From NCBI RefSeq assembly GCF_052118625.1, contig NZ_JBQKGW010000001.1:124001-188000 (forward strand): DNA of 64,000 nt. The letters run 5' to 3'. Positions 52,799-62,769 of the stretch are shown here, piece by piece (position 1 is the stretch's first letter; every line of letters begins with the position of its first letter). A model generated the notes under the pieces. The model saw only the letters and a list, made by a program, of their open reading frames with translations. It had not been told where the DNA came from and ran no database searches. The DNA is from Porcincola sp945869225 (lineage in GTDB: Bacteria > Bacillota > Clostridia > Lachnospirales > Lachnospiraceae). The position numbers were made by a program, and so were the translations under genes.

Positions 52799-54281
52799 GG
52801 TTGCCTCCCGTCATGGTTCCGATATAGTAGAATCCTCTGCACGAATCCAGCCGGACATCCACAATCTGCCCGATCAGAGAGGAATCACCTGGAAAATGCA
52901 CGACCGTATTCTGCGATGTACGCCCGGTCATAAGGCTGCCATCCTCCCGGTTCACCCGCTCGACGAGCACCCGCAGTGTCTGCCCTTCAAACCGGGAGGT
53001 CTCCTCACGTCCGATCTGCTGTACTTCCTTCAGCAGCCTGTCAAAGCGGTCATGGACCACCTCATCCGGGACCTGGTCTTCCATCCTGGCGGCAGCCGTC
53101 CCGCTTCGTTTGCTGTAGATGAATGTAAATGCCGAGTCATAGCGGACTTTCCGGACAACATCCAGCGTCTGTTGAAAATCCTCCTCCGTCTCACCCGGGA
53201 AGCCGACAATGATGTCCGTCGTGAGAGACAGATCCGGCATCTCCCGCCTCAGTTTTTCAGCCAGCTTCAGGTAGACTTCGCTGGTATAGTGACGATTCAT
53301 GGCTGAAAGGATCCGGTCTGACCCCGACTGCAGCGGAAGGTGCAGGTGACGGCAGATCTTTTCGGAATGTTTCATGGTTTCGATCAGATCGTCCGATAAA
53401 TCCTTCGGGTGGGATGTCATGAAACGGATCCGCTCAATCCCGTCGACCTTCTCGACCATCTGAAGAAGCTCAGCGAAGCTGCAGGGCTCCGAAAGCCCTC
53501 TCCCATAGGAGTTGACATTCTGCCCCAGCAGCATGACCTCCTTCACGCCATCCCGGGCAAGCTCCGTGATCTCCCGGACAATGTCCTCCGGTTTTCTGCT
53601 CTTTTCCCGTCCCCTGACATAGGGAACGATGCAGTAGGTGCAGAAATTGTTGCATCCGAACATGATATTGACGCCGGACTTGAACGGATACGTTCTCTCC
53701 GCCGGCAGATTCTCGACGATATGGTCATCTTTCCCCGCAACCTCGATCACCTGCTCTCCTTTGTCCGAGAGCAGGACACGCACCAGAAGCTCGGCAAAGC
53801 GGTGCAGATTATGCGTGCCGAAGACCAGACGCACATAGCGGAAATCCTTCCGGATCTTTTCGATCTCATCCGGCTCCTGCATCATGCATCCACACAGCCC
53901 GACAATCATCTCCGGGTTCTTTTTTCTGTATGCGGAGAGCCCCCCGAGCCGGCCGTAAACACGGATATTGGCATTCTCCCGGACCGTACAGGTATTGTAC
54001 AGAACCAGATCCGCATCTTCACTGTCTGTCATCTCGTAGCCTGCCAGTGCCAGGATGCCGCGCAGCTTTTCGGAATCGCGCTCATTCATCTGACAGCCGA
54101 ATGTGACAACGCAGGCCTTCATCCGTCTGCCAAGCCTTTCTTCCTTCTCCCGGATCAGGTCTGAAGCTTCCTTCAGAAAGTACGCCTGACGCGCGGAGCC
54201 GTCCTCCTCGGGCGGCTCCTTTTCCAAATCTGTATGCTGGATCAGTCTCCGAAATTCTTCGGACTCAAAAACTCCGTTCAT
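52785..54281 (-). CDS. miaB: tRNA-2-methylthio-N6-dimethylallyladenosine synthase
   Basis: 498 residues. Radical-SAM methylthiotransferase: auxiliary-cluster Cys in TFGCQMNERDSE, NTCTVRENA and GLCGCMMQ; radical-SAM CNNFCTYCIVPYVRG; DIIVGFPGETEEDF; C-terminal TRAM domain (LRVLVERV to about residue 485). Works after MiaA. N-terminal extension of about 50 residues before the first domain is common in clostridia. Confidence 0.97.
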   Translation of the reverse strand: MNGVFESEEFRRLIQHTDLEKEPPEEDGSARQAYFLKEASDLIREKEERLGRRMKACVVTFGCQMNERDSEKLRGILALAGYEMTDSEDADLVLYNTCTVRENANIRVYGRLGGLSAYRKKNPEMIVGLCGCMMQEPDEIEKIRKDFRYVRLVFGTHNLHRFAELLVRVLLSDKGEQVIEVAGKDDHIVENLPAERTYPFKSGVNIMFGCNNFCTYCIVPYVRGREKSRKPEDIVREITELARDGVKEVMLLGQNVNSYGRGLSEPCSFAELLQMVEKVDGIERIRFMTSHPKDLSDDLIETMKHSEKICRHLHLPLQSGSDRILSAMNRHYTSEVYLKLAEKLRREMPDLSLTTDIIVGFPGETEEDFQQTLDVVRKVRYDSAFTFIYSKRSGTAAARMEDQVPDEVVHDRFDRLLKEVQQIGREETSRFEGQTLRVLVERVNREDGSLMTGRTSQNTVVHFPGDSSLIGQIVDVRLDSCRGFYYIGTMTGGNHAAG

Positions 54282-54284
54282 GTC

Positions 54285-55955
54285 TTACCTCATCAGTCCC
54301 ATCTTCTGAAACAGCCTTACTGCCAGCTGCCCCTTCGGGAACTTTAAAATCTCATCCTTCGTCAATCCCTTGAATGCCACAAGCGCGATGGCATAGACCA
54401 TCATGCCGACCAGGATTGCAAGAATCGTGGATATCGAATTGCCGGCCAGCATATGAAACAGATGATACGCGAGATAAGCCGCAAACGCCATGATGATGGA
54501 TGCGGCTGCCGGCACGATGAATGTCTTCCGGTACTCCTGCCTGTAGAAGATAAACCTCTGGATTTTCAGCGCATTCAGGATACATACAATCAGAGCAAAG
54601 ATCACATTCGCATAGAGAACCGCGTAGATGTTCAGGTTCTGCACGCGAAGCATGATATAGAGTACAACCGTATGGATCACCAGCGCAATGACATTGTGAA
54701 TCAGCGGTTCCCGGAGTTTTCCAAGTCCCTGGAGAATGGCTGTTGTCAGTGTCGAGAGGGAGTACAGGATGATGACCAGCGCGCCGGCCTGCATGATTCC
54801 GGCCGAGAGCGGAACGCCGGTCTTTGGATGAAACAGCATCTCGATGATCGGTCCGCCCAGTGCCGCCATGCCAAGTGCGCAGGGAATCGTGATGATCATC
54901 GTGTATCGTGTCGAGGAGTGTACCGTCCGCACGGCACTCTTCTTGTCTCCGGACGCGATGGCAGCCGTCAGAGACGGCACAACTGCCGGGCCAAGAGATG
55001 ACGCCAGAGAAAGCGGTACGTTCATCAGGACACGGAACTTCCCGGAGTAAATGCCCCAGATCGTCGCATACTGCTTCTCTGTGTAGCCCTGACTCTTGAG
55101 AACCGCGTTGAAGATTCCCTGGTCCAGCACATTGGAGATGTTGTAGACAAGCGTCGAGAGTACAATCGGCAGGATTGTGAGGATCAGCGCCCGATAAATG
55201 GTTCTGGATGATTCCCGGTGCCCGCTGTGGTCTTCCCGAAGCTGCTTTCTGAACTTTCTGAAGAAAGCAGTGTACATGACCATCATGACAATCATGGCAA
55301 CTGTCACGCTTGCAACCGTTCCGAAGGTCGCCCCCGCAGCTCCCCAGGAGGGCCCAAGAAGATCATCCCCGCGTTCCTTCGCAAGCTGCCGTCCGTAATC
55401 CACCATCACGTAGGCACCATACAGGGAGACAACCGCATTCACAACCTGCTCGATCAGCTGGGATACCGCGGTCGGAACCATGTTGGAAAAGCCCTGAAAA
55501 AAGCCCCTGAACGTTCCCGTGATGGCAAAAATCAGAATCGCCGGTGCCAGTACCCTCAGTCCGTACTTGGCATATTCCAGGTTCATCACATTCTTTGTGA
55601 TGATTCCGGCAAACAGATAAGTGATGAGAGCCAGAATGACGCCTGCCATCACAGCAATCCGCATCGCACAGAGAAATACCTTGTACGCGCTTCTCGTATA
55701 GCCCCTGTGCAGCCGCTCACTCATCAGCTTCGATACTGCCAGCGGAAGACTGAACGACGAGACCATCAGAATGATCGAGTAAATCTCGTTCGCTGTGGAA
55801 TAATAGCTGTTTCCGTCATCCCCGAGGATGTTGGTCAGCGGAATCCTGTAGATCAGGCCGATGATCTTCGCGATGATCGAAGCGGCCGCAAGGATGGTTC
55901 CCTGCACCAGGACGGCCTTTGTCATTCCGCCGGACTTGTCATTTGGCTTACTCAC
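54285..55955 (-). CDS. Polysaccharide/lipid II flippase-like MOP-superfamily transporter
   Basis: 556 residues, about 14 membrane segments, SpoVB/YtgP/MurJ type: GLIYRIPLTNILGDDGNSYYSTANEIYSIILM, RGFFQGFSNMVPTAVSQLIEQVVNAVVSL, IPCALGMAALGGPIIEMLF. Start is GTG at 55955 after GAGG. Three nucleotides before miaB, so it heads the long operon. Lipid II or stage V sporulation flippase activity is plausible; substrate not decidable here. Confidence 0.9.
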   Translation of the reverse strand: MSKPNDKSGGMTKAVLVQGTILAAASIIAKIIGLIYRIPLTNILGDDGNSYYSTANEIYSIILMVSSFSLPLAVSKLMSERLHRGYTRSAYKVFLCAMRIAVMAGVILALITYLFAGIITKNVMNLEYAKYGLRVLAPAILIFAITGTFRGFFQGFSNMVPTAVSQLIEQVVNAVVSLYGAYVMVDYGRQLAKERGDDLLGPSWGAAGATFGTVASVTVAMIVMMVMYTAFFRKFRKQLREDHSGHRESSRTIYRALILTILPIVLSTLVYNISNVLDQGIFNAVLKSQGYTEKQYATIWGIYSGKFRVLMNVPLSLASSLGPAVVPSLTAAIASGDKKSAVRTVHSSTRYTMIITIPCALGMAALGGPIIEMLFHPKTGVPLSAGIMQAGALVIILYSLSTLTTAILQGLGKLREPLIHNVIALVIHTVVLYIMLRVQNLNIYAVLYANVIFALIVCILNALKIQRFIFYRQEYRKTFIVPAAASIIMAFAAYLAYHLFHMLAGNSISTILAILVGMMVYAIALVAFKGLTKDEILKFPKGQLAVRLFQKMGLMR

Positions 55956-55979
55956 ACTATAACCTCAACTATCAATATG

Positions 55980-56059
55980 CCCGGGAAGACAGACTTTGTC
56001 CCTCTTCCCGGGTTGCGCGCCATGGTCCCTCCTCCGAATCTGGCCTGTCAAGACAGGCC
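55980..56059 (-). repeat. Two strong inverted repeats after the DUF3048 gene
   Basis: GGCCTGTC-AA-GACAGGCC at 56042-56059, nine bases past the DUF3048 stop, and CCCGGGAAGA (55980-55989) with TCTTCCCGGG (56003-56012). Neither is followed by a T-run on the minus strand. They probably form the 3' boundary of the DUF3048 mRNA. Confidence 0.6.
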
Positions 56060-56068
56060 GTCAACCGG

Positions 56069-57280
56069 TCAGCCGAGGGAATCGATGATGGAAGTATCAA
56101 TATTCGGGTCATCCGAAAGCACGACCAGCGGATCATCCTGGTTCCTGACAATCTCGACGAACGTCTTCCCCTGATTCAGTGTGATCTGGTTCCCGTTTTC
56201 ATCATAGTAGCGGGTTACATTGAAATCGCATTCCCTGACGTCGAAGGCGACATTCGCAGAACTGATGGTCGTCTCGACCGGATCATCCGCACTCCAGTTC
56301 TCCTTCTGCCAGGTAATCTTCTCAGCCCGTCCGTTCGTGATATACCAGCCGCTTCCGCCCTGTCCGTTTCCAGTCGGGTCTGTCCACAGATACTTTTCAT
56401 CGAACATCGTCGACGGGCATTCCTGAATGATGATGTTCTTGTAGGCGAGCTGGTTGCCGGTCGTCCCGTCCACCTGGGCGCTTCCAAATTCAGAACGATA
56501 ATACAGCTTGTCAGACTCGTTGTAGTCAAACCTTGCGTGATTGTAGATAAAGCCAGGGATTACGACCTTCGCGATCTGCCCGTTGTCCAGGTTGACCTCC
56601 TGTCCGTCCTGTGCAAACTGATAATGCCCGCTGTAGCCGCTTGCATAGTCCGTGGACCAGCCGCTGCTCTGCACAACACTCTGGATTCTCGAATAATCTG
56701 TCGCGACATTGTGCGGCGCCGAGCGGTCGTCTATCCGGTAGAATGCCGCGGAACCATCATTGAGCGTATAGTTCTGACCGTCCTCCCCATAAGGCAGTCC
56801 TGCGATGTCTGCCGTTGTCGGAAGCTGCAGAACCGGGACGGCGTAGATGACCTGTCCGTAGTGTGCATAATACGCATTAAACTCGCGTGCAAAGTAGACA
56901 TAGTACGGGCGGCAGGAACGAACCGTCCCGATCCGGTCCACATCCTGATAGTTCTCGAATATGCCCATCAGCCTGGTGATGGAGCCCTCAACCATCGCCT
57001 CATAGACGACATCGGCATTCTCAATTCCAAACTGCGGAAGTGCATCCGGCGTATTCTCAAGCATGATTGCAAGCGGTCTCTTTCTTCCGTAGGAAGCAGG
57101 AACCTGCTTGCCTGTCAGATAACTCTGAACCATCCCGGAGGAAGAGTCGTCAGCTGCCGTCGTACTGTCGGCTGCCGCTGTACTGTCAGCTGCCGCATCC
57201 TCTGCATAGACAGACCCGCCAAGCATGGAAAGCGCCATCACACCAGCGGTGAGAAAGCTGAATAATTCTCTTTTTTTCAT
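56069..57280 (-). CDS. Secreted DUF3048 protein (YerB-like)
   Basis: 403 residues. Signal peptide about 1-27 (ELFSFLTAGVMALSMLGGSVYAED), Asp/Ala/Ser/Thr-rich linker, then the DUF3048 domain: RPLAIMLENTPDALPQFGIENADVVYEAMVEGSITRLMGIF, IGTVRSCRPYYVYFAREFNAYYAHYG, and a C-terminal YxWQKENW-like part with the NQGKTFVEIV end. No lipobox Cys. ATG at 57280 follows AAAGGAG. Function unknown; extracytoplasmic. Separated from ybeY by 110 nt. Confidence 0.88.
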   Translation of the reverse strand: MKKRELFSFLTAGVMALSMLGGSVYAEDAAADSTAAADSTTAADDSSSGMVQSYLTGKQVPASYGRKRPLAIMLENTPDALPQFGIENADVVYEAMVEGSITRLMGIFENYQDVDRIGTVRSCRPYYVYFAREFNAYYAHYGQVIYAVPVLQLPTTADIAGLPYGEDGQNYTLNDGSAAFYRIDDRSAPHNVATDYSRIQSVVQSSGWSTDYASGYSGHYQFAQDGQEVNLDNGQIAKVVIPGFIYNHARFDYNESDKLYYRSEFGSAQVDGTTGNQLAYKNIIIQECPSTMFDEKYLWTDPTGNGQGGSGWYITNGRAEKITWQKENWSADDPVETTISSANVAFDVRECDFNVTRYYDENGNQITLNQGKTFVEIVRNQDDPLVVLSDDPNIDTSIIDSLG

Positions 57281-57390
57281 AAAACTCCTTTCGTTTCCGG
57301 AAAACCGGAACTCTGGTTTGAAACCGGCAGGAAACAGCAATGAATGAATATCTCTCAAAACCTGCCGCTGCCAAACGGCAGTATACAACA

Positions 57391-57912
57391 TCAGGCGGGA
57401 TTTTGGAAGTCTCTCGGAATCTGTACCATGTCCATGATCTTCCGCTGCATTTCTTCCATCACTTCCCGCTCCTCCGCTTCCATATGGTCATAGCCGGTCA
57501 GGTGAAGCATGCTGTGCGCCACCAGGAAAGCAAATTCCCTCTTCTCCGAATGTCCGTACTCCCTCGCCTGCGAGGCTACCCGGTCCGCACAGATGACGAT
57601 GTCCCCAAGCAGCAGTTCCCCCGAATCCGGATCAAAGGCATCACTCTGAATCTCCGGTTCTTCAAACCGGTCAAATGAGCCGGGCGCATCATATTCCTGA
57701 AGCGGAAAGGAGAGCACGTCTGTCTCCCTGTCGATTCCTCTGTATGTCCGGTTCATCTCGCGGATCTCTTCTCCATTCGTGATGAGCAGCGACACCTCCG
57801 CTTCATAGGGGCATCCGACCGCGTCGAGAGCTGCCCTGCAGACAGCGGAAGCAATCTTTTCAGGATCAAATTCAAACTGCCGGTCCGATTCATTTTCAAA
57901 GTTTAGCGTCAT
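57391..57912 (-). CDS. ybeY: Endoribonuclease YbeY
   Basis: 173 residues. rRNA maturation and quality-control metalloenzyme. Metal motif HSMLHLTGYDH (H-x3-H-x5-H), preceded by RGIDRETDVLSFPL and LLLGDIVICADRV. It sits 2 nt after phoH, the usual phoH-ybeY pair. Confidence 0.96.
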   Translation of the reverse strand: MTLNFENESDRQFEFDPEKIASAVCRAALDAVGCPYEAEVSLLITNGEEIREMNRTYRGIDRETDVLSFPLQEYDAPGSFDRFEEPEIQSDAFDPDSGELLLGDIVICADRVASQAREYGHSEKREFAFLVAHSMLHLTGYDHMEAEEREVMEEMQRKIMDMVQIPRDFQNPA

Positions 57913-57914
57913 GT

Positions 57915-58958
57915 TCAGCCTCTGGCTCTCCCCGGCATACGGCGGCTGTGTTCCCGCATATCCCGTCTGCCGGAATGCGGCCTGCCCTCCTCCTGCGCCG
58001 GATGCTTTTTTTCATAAGTCTCATATGCCTGGACGATTTTCTGTACGAGCGGATGCCGTACCACATCCTTCGAGGTCAGGCGGCAGAACGCGATTTCATC
58101 AATCTTCGAAAGGACTTCCACCGCAACCTCGAGACCGGACCGGGACTCAAACGGCAGATCCTTCTGCGTCAGATCGCCTGTCACAATCACCTTCGATCCG
58201 AAGCCGACACGTGTCAGAAACATCTTCATCTGCGCCGGCGTCGTGTTCTGCGCTTCATCAAGAATGATAAAGGCATTGTCCAGCGTCCGGCCTCTCATGT
58301 ACGCGAGCGGAGCGACCTCAATGAGCCCCTTCTCCGCATTTTTCTGGTAGCTGTCCGGCCCCATAATCTGGTAGAGGGCATCGTACAGCGGCCTCAGATA
58401 AGGGTCGATCTTACTCTGCAGATCTCCCGGAAGGAAGCCTAGTTTTTCACCGGCCTCGATCGCAGGCCGGGTCATGATGATTCTCGAGACCTCTTCATTC
58501 TTGAACGCCGTGATCGCTGCCGCCATCGCCAGATAGGTCTTGCCCGTCCCCGCCGGTCCGATGCCGAAGGTGATCATATGGCTTCTGATCGCTTCCACAT
58601 AATTCTTCTGTCCGAAGGTCTTCGGGCTGACAGGCTTTCCTGCCGCGGTGTGACAAATGATTTCTCTGTCAATCTCTGCAATGCTTCCGTCTGTCTTCTC
58701 CATCGCCAGGGACAGCGCATAATTGACATTCTGCTCTGTGATCACGCTGCCCTGCCCGGCGAGTGCCGCAAGATCCTCCAGCACCCTTCTTGCCCCGTCT
58801 GCGGCGGATTCAGAACCGATCACTCTCAGCTCTGAATCCCGTGCGATTACGGTCACATTCAGTGTCCGCTCAATTTTTTTCAGCCAGGCATCAAACTGTC
58901 CGAATACCTGCCCTTCCAGTTCCTCAGGAACCTTTGCAACTCTTTCTACCAATGCCAT
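57915..58958 (-). CDS. phoH: PhoH-like ATPase
   Basis: 347 residues. Short KH-like N-terminal region, then P-loop FGIGPAGTGKTYLAMA, RIIMTRPAIEAGEKLGFLPGDLQSKIDPYLRP, Walker B NAFIILDEAQNTTPAQMKMFLTRVG and VTGDLTQKDLP. Putative RNA-related helicase-type ATPase acting with YbeY. Basic C-terminal tail. The kinase gene ends 3 nt upstream, so expression is probably shared. Confidence 0.95.
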   Translation of the reverse strand: MALVERVAKVPEELEGQVFGQFDAWLKKIERTLNVTVIARDSELRVIGSESAADGARRVLEDLAALAGQGSVITEQNVNYALSLAMEKTDGSIAEIDREIICHTAAGKPVSPKTFGQKNYVEAIRSHMITFGIGPAGTGKTYLAMAAAITAFKNEEVSRIIMTRPAIEAGEKLGFLPGDLQSKIDPYLRPLYDALYQIMGPDSYQKNAEKGLIEVAPLAYMRGRTLDNAFIILDEAQNTTPAQMKMFLTRVGFGSKVIVTGDLTQKDLPFESRSGLEVAVEVLSKIDEIAFCRLTSKDVVRHPLVQKIVQAYETYEKKHPAQEEGRPHSGRRDMREHSRRMPGRARG

Positions 58959-58961
58959 TAT

Positions 58962-60557
58962 TTACATCGATTCGACCGCAGCCTGCTCGATCGGATATCC
59001 TTTCTTGTACATCTCGATGAAGCTGTTGAAGCCCTCAACATCCTCCGGCGCCGGGCTGATGGTTGTTCCGCTCTGACCGGCGAACACACGGCCATCCAGA
59101 TACTGCGGAAGAGTCTCCCCATCCTTCTTCTGAATCATATACTGAGCAAGGACAGCCATGCCCCAGGCGCCGCCCTCACCCGCCGTGTCCATGACGGTGA
59201 CAGGTGCATCCACGGCTGCGGCAAGGATCCGCTGAGCAACACCCTTCGTCTTGAACAATCCGCCGTGTCCCATCAGTCTTGTCAGCTCAACATGCTCCTC
59301 TTTCAGCAGGATGTCAAGTCCGATTTTGAGAGAGGCCAGGGAAGAATACAGATTCGCCCGCATAAAGTTTGCCAGGTTGAATGCAGAATCCGGGCGGCGG
59401 ACCAGCAGCGGTCTGCCCTCGCCATTGAATCCGGTGACCGGCTCACCTGAATAATAATTGTAAGCAAGAACCCTGCCGCAATCCGGATCTCCATCAAGCG
59501 CATGATTGTACAGCACTGAGAAAATCTTGTTCATATCCGGTTCGATGCCCATCTGCTCCAGAAATTCCCTGAAAATGGAGACCCAGGCGTTCAAATCTGA
59601 TGTGCAGTTGTTGCAGTGCGCCATCGCCACCGGCGCGCCGTCCGGCGTTGTCACCATATCAATCTCCGTATGAAGATTCTTCATATTCTCCTTCATGACA
59701 ACCATGGCAAAGACGGACGTTCCTGCCGACACATTCCCCGTCGTCACCTCACAGCTGTTCGTGGCAACCATACCGGTTCCGGCATCCCCCTCCGGCGGGC
59801 AGACCGGCACACCGGCCTGAAGATGGCCGGACACATCCAGCAGCCTTGCTCCCTTCTCTGTCAGGGTTCCTGCCTGCTGCCCGGCAACCAGTACCTTCGG
59901 CATGATGTCCCGCAGCTTCCACGGATAATGATACTCCTTCACCAGTTCGTCAAACTGCCCGATCATCCTCTCATCGAAATCGCGGGTCTTCGGGTCAATC
60001 GGGAACATGCCGGCTGCATCGCCGACGCCGATCACTTTGTTGCCTGTCAGTGCCCATGTGATATATCCCGCGAGCGTTGTATAGTAGGTAACCTTTCTCA
60101 CATGATCCATCCCGTCCAGAATGCACTGGTACAGGTGGGAGGTGCTCCACCTCATCGGCATGTTGAAGTTGAACAGCTTTGTAAGCGCCGCGGCCGCCTT
60201 TCCTGTATTGGTATTTCTCCATGTACGGAAGGGAATCAGCAGTTCATCATCGCTTCCGAACGCCATATAACCATGCATCATCGCCGAGAAGCCGACGGCC
60301 GCGAGTTTTTCAATGACAACCCCATACCGCTTCTGAACATCCGCTGAAAGACTCGCGTAGCAGTCCTGAAGCCCGCCCCAGATATCCTCAAGGGTGTAAG
60401 TCCACAGCCCGTCCACAAGACGGTTCTCCCAGTCGTGCGTGCCCAGTCCGATCACGCGGTTTTCCGGATCCACAAGCACTGCCTTGATTCTTGTCGATCC
60501 AAACTCAATCCCCAGTACGGCCTTGCCGGCCTTAATGACTTCTGCTTCACTGCACAT
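58962..60557 (-). CDS. FGGY-family carbohydrate kinase, substrate unassigned
   Basis: 531 residues, two actin-like domains. N-terminal phosphate loop LGIEFGSTRIKAVLVD, GFSAMMHGYMAF, RTWRNTNT; C-terminal half GNVSAGTSVFAMVV, RLMGHGGLFKTKGVAQRILA, DTAGEGGAWGMAVLA. It resembles xylulo- and ribulokinases of the FGGY family, but no sugar-catabolic genes lie nearby, so the substrate is open. ATG at 60557 has AAGGAG 6 nt upstream. It shares a transcript with phoH-ybeY. Confidence 0.9.
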   Translation of the reverse strand: MCSEAEVIKAGKAVLGIEFGSTRIKAVLVDPENRVIGLGTHDWENRLVDGLWTYTLEDIWGGLQDCYASLSADVQKRYGVVIEKLAAVGFSAMMHGYMAFGSDDELLIPFRTWRNTNTGKAAAALTKLFNFNMPMRWSTSHLYQCILDGMDHVRKVTYYTTLAGYITWALTGNKVIGVGDAAGMFPIDPKTRDFDERMIGQFDELVKEYHYPWKLRDIMPKVLVAGQQAGTLTEKGARLLDVSGHLQAGVPVCPPEGDAGTGMVATNSCEVTTGNVSAGTSVFAMVVMKENMKNLHTEIDMVTTPDGAPVAMAHCNNCTSDLNAWVSIFREFLEQMGIEPDMNKIFSVLYNHALDGDPDCGRVLAYNYYSGEPVTGFNGEGRPLLVRRPDSAFNLANFMRANLYSSLASLKIGLDILLKEEHVELTRLMGHGGLFKTKGVAQRILAAAVDAPVTVMDTAGEGGAWGMAVLAQYMIQKKDGETLPQYLDGRVFAGQSGTTISPAPEDVEGFNSFIEMYKKGYPIEQAAVESM

Positions 60558-60615
60558 AATCTGCTCCTTCCCTGTTCCCAGGTATTTCATGTTTTTTGTC
60601 AAAAACTTGTCTTTC

Positions 60616-60644
60616 ATTGTATAATATGGCTCAGTTTTCGTCAA
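60616..60644 (-). promoter_or_regulatory. Promoter of the kinase-phoH-ybeY unit
   Basis: Minus strand: TTGACG (60644-60639), 17-nt spacer, TACAAT (60621-60616). Confidence 0.75.
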
Positions 60645-60727
60645 TTCTCACGATACCCTGCCCATTTTCCAGAAATCCCGGTCTTTTTTCCCAGTCCCTG
60701 CAGCGTGCTTCAGGTTTCACGCATCCC

Positions 60728-61222
60728 TTACTTGTGGTACGGCTGCCTGCAGATGATCCGGTAGGCCCGGTAAATCTGCTCCAGCAGGATGACCCGCATC
60801 AGCTGATGGGGAAATGTGAAATCCGAAAAGGACAGCTGCAGATCCGCTCTTCGGAGGACAGCATCCGAGAGTCCCAGTGAGCCTCCGATGACAAAAATCA
60901 GCTGCATGCACCCTTCATTCTGCGCAATTTCAATACAGGAGGCAAATCCGATGGAATCCATCCGCTTCCCCTTTATTGCAAGCGCAATCACCCGGCAGCC
61001 CGGCCCCTGGACATTTTTATCCATCCAGGCCAGCATCCGCTCCCCTTCCTTCTCCCGGATTTTCTGCTCCTGCTTTTCGGATGCATGCTCTGGCGTTGCC
61101 TCGTCCGCAACCGCTATGACCTGGAGGCTGCAGTACCGGGTGAGCCGTTTCTGGTATTCCGCAGCAGCCGCCTCCCAGTAAGCTTCTTTGAACTTTCCCG
61201 CACAAAGGATTGTAATCTTCAT
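60728..61222 (-). CDS. rlmH: 23S rRNA (pseudouridine1915-N3)-methyltransferase RlmH
   Basis: 164 residues, SPOUT fold. Cofactor knot FVIGGSLGLSDAVL and the C-terminal signature FTFPHQLMRVILLEQIYRAYRI...YHK are diagnostic. No clear promoter was found between the nfnB terminator and its start, so it may depend on readthrough. Confidence 0.97.
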   Translation of the reverse strand: MKITILCAGKFKEAYWEAAAAEYQKRLTRYCSLQVIAVADEATPEHASEKQEQKIREKEGERMLAWMDKNVQGPGCRVIALAIKGKRMDSIGFASCIEIAQNEGCMQLIFVIGGSLGLSDAVLRRADLQLSFSDFTFPHQLMRVILLEQIYRAYRIICRQPYHK

Positions 61223-61266
61223 CCCTGCCTGCCCTTCTCGTTCTGTCCGTCCTTATGCCTTCACAG

Positions 61267-61298
61267 GAAAAGAGGGCGTGCCGAAACAGCCGCCCTCT
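61267..61298 (-). terminator. Intrinsic terminator after nfnAB
   Basis: Minus strand: AGAGGGCG (61298-61291), 12-nt loop, CGCCCTCT (61278-61271), then TTTCC, giving four T in a row with the stem base. Confidence 0.8.
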
Positions 61299-61365
61299 GA
61301 AAGTCTGTTTGTTTCCATCCCTTTCCATACGCCCCGGCTGTCGCTGCCGGAAGCACCTTCGTATC

Positions 61366-62769
61366 TCAGGACTCTCCGTATTTTGAACGGATATATGCGT
61401 CGATGCTCTTTGCGGCTGTCTTTCCGGCGCCCATCGCCAGAATAACCGTCGCAGCCCCTGTCACGGCGTCTCCGCCTGCAAACACGCCTGGAAGGCTCGT
61501 CGCCCCTTCTTCATCTGCAACAATACAAGCCTTCCGGTTGACCTCGAGGCCGTTCGTCGTAGAGGATATGAGCGGGTTGGGTCTTGTCCCAAGTGCCATG
61601 ATCACCGTGTCACAGGCAATCTCATACTCCGATCCTTCCACCGGAACCGGGCGTCTTCTTCCAGAAGCATCCGGCTCGCCCAGTTCCATGCGTATGACGC
61701 GCATTCCTCGGACATTGTCGTTCTCATCCGCCAGGATCTCAACCGGATTGGTGAGAAGGTCGAACTGAATCCCCTCCTCCTTTGCGTGATGGACTTCCTC
61801 TTTTCTGGCAGGCAGCTCCGCCTCAGAACGCCTGTACACCACATGTACCTCCGCTCCAAGCCTCAGCGCCGTCCTGGCTGCGTCCATCGCTACGTTTCCT
61901 CCGCCGACGACAACGACCTTCTTTCCACAGGCAATCGGGGTATCATAGTCATCCCGGTAAGCCTTCATCAGATTATTCCTGGTCAGGAATTCATTGGCGG
62001 AGAACACGCCCTTTGCCTGCTCTCCCGGAATATTCATGAACATCGGAAGACCGGCTCCTGATCCGATGTAGACAGCATCAAAGCCCTCCTTTGTCAGAAG
62101 ATCCTCGATCGTGACCGAGCGGCCGATGATGACATTCGTCTCCAGCTTCACGCCAAGACACTGTACATTCTCGACCTCCTTGGCGACAACCCTGTCCTTT
62201 GGAAGACGGAATTCAGGAATTCCGTAGACCAGGACCCCGCCTGCACGGTGAAGCGCTTCGAAGATGGTGACATCGTAGCCCTGCTTTGCGAGATCTCCGG
62301 CACAGGTCAGACCCGAGGGACCTGAACCGATGACGGCCACCTTGTGTCCCGTGCGCCCTCTGTAGCACTGCATATGTTTGTCGTGCGCCTTCGCCCAGTC
62401 TGCGACGAAGCGCTCCAGCTTGCCGATCGAGACCGCATCTCCCTTGATGCCGCGGATGCACTTTCCCTCGCACTGTGTCTCCTGCGGGCAGACACGGCCG
62501 CAGACGGCAGGGAGCGAGGACGAGCGTGAGATGATATTGTAGGCTTCCTCGAATTGTCTCTCCTTCAGTGCTGCGATAAAGCCCGGGATGTCAATGCTGA
62601 CCGGGCAGCCGGCGACACACTTCGGATTTTTGCAGTGAAGGCATCTTTCGGCTTCTGCAACCGCCTCATCCTCATCGTACCCGAGGCAGACTTCCTCAAA
62701 ATTAGCTGCACGGACCTTCGGATCCTGCTCTCTGACCGGAACTCTCTTCAATCCTCTGATCTCAGCCAT
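61366..62769 (-). CDS. nfnB: NADPH-side subunit of NfnAB transhydrogenase / glutamate synthase small-subunit family
   Basis: 467 residues. N-terminal cysteine-rich domain with CLHCKNPKCVAGCP and CGRVCPQETQCEGKC (two [4Fe-4S]), FAD motif VAVIGSGPSGLTCAGDLAKQG, GGVLVYGIPEFRLPK, and NADPH motif VVVVGGGNVAMDAARTALRLG, then YRRSEAELPAR. GltD alone has the same fold, but the adjacent FAD/[2Fe-2S] partner makes NfnB (NADH-dependent ferredoxin:NADP oxidoreductase) the better call. Overlaps the nfnA stop by one base. Confidence 0.93.
   Translation of the reverse strand: MAEIRGLKRVPVREQDPKVRAANFEEVCLGYDEDEAVAEAERCLHCKNPKCVAGCPVSIDIPGFIAALKERQFEEAYNIISRSSSLPAVCGRVCPQETQCEGKCIRGIKGDAVSIGKLERFVADWAKAHDKHMQCYRGRTGHKVAVIGSGPSGLTCAGDLAKQGYDVTIFEALHRAGGVLVYGIPEFRLPKDRVVAKEVENVQCLGVKLETNVIIGRSVTIEDLLTKEGFDAVYIGSGAGLPMFMNIPGEQAKGVFSANEFLTRNNLMKAYRDDYDTPIACGKKVVVVGGGNVAMDAARTALRLGAEVHVVYRRSEAELPARKEEVHHAKEEGIQFDLLTNPVEILADENDNVRGMRVIRMELGEPDASGRRRPVPVEGSEYEIACDTVIMALGTRPNPLISSTTNGLEVNRKACIVADEEGATSLPGVFAGGDAVTGAATVILAMGAGKTAAKSIDAYIRSKYGES

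Noticed and set aside
55919..57265. Plus-strand frame of 448 codons opposite DUF3048
   Set aside because: Mirror of the DUF3048 gene, which has a signal peptide, an SD site and a recognised domain. The shadow has none.
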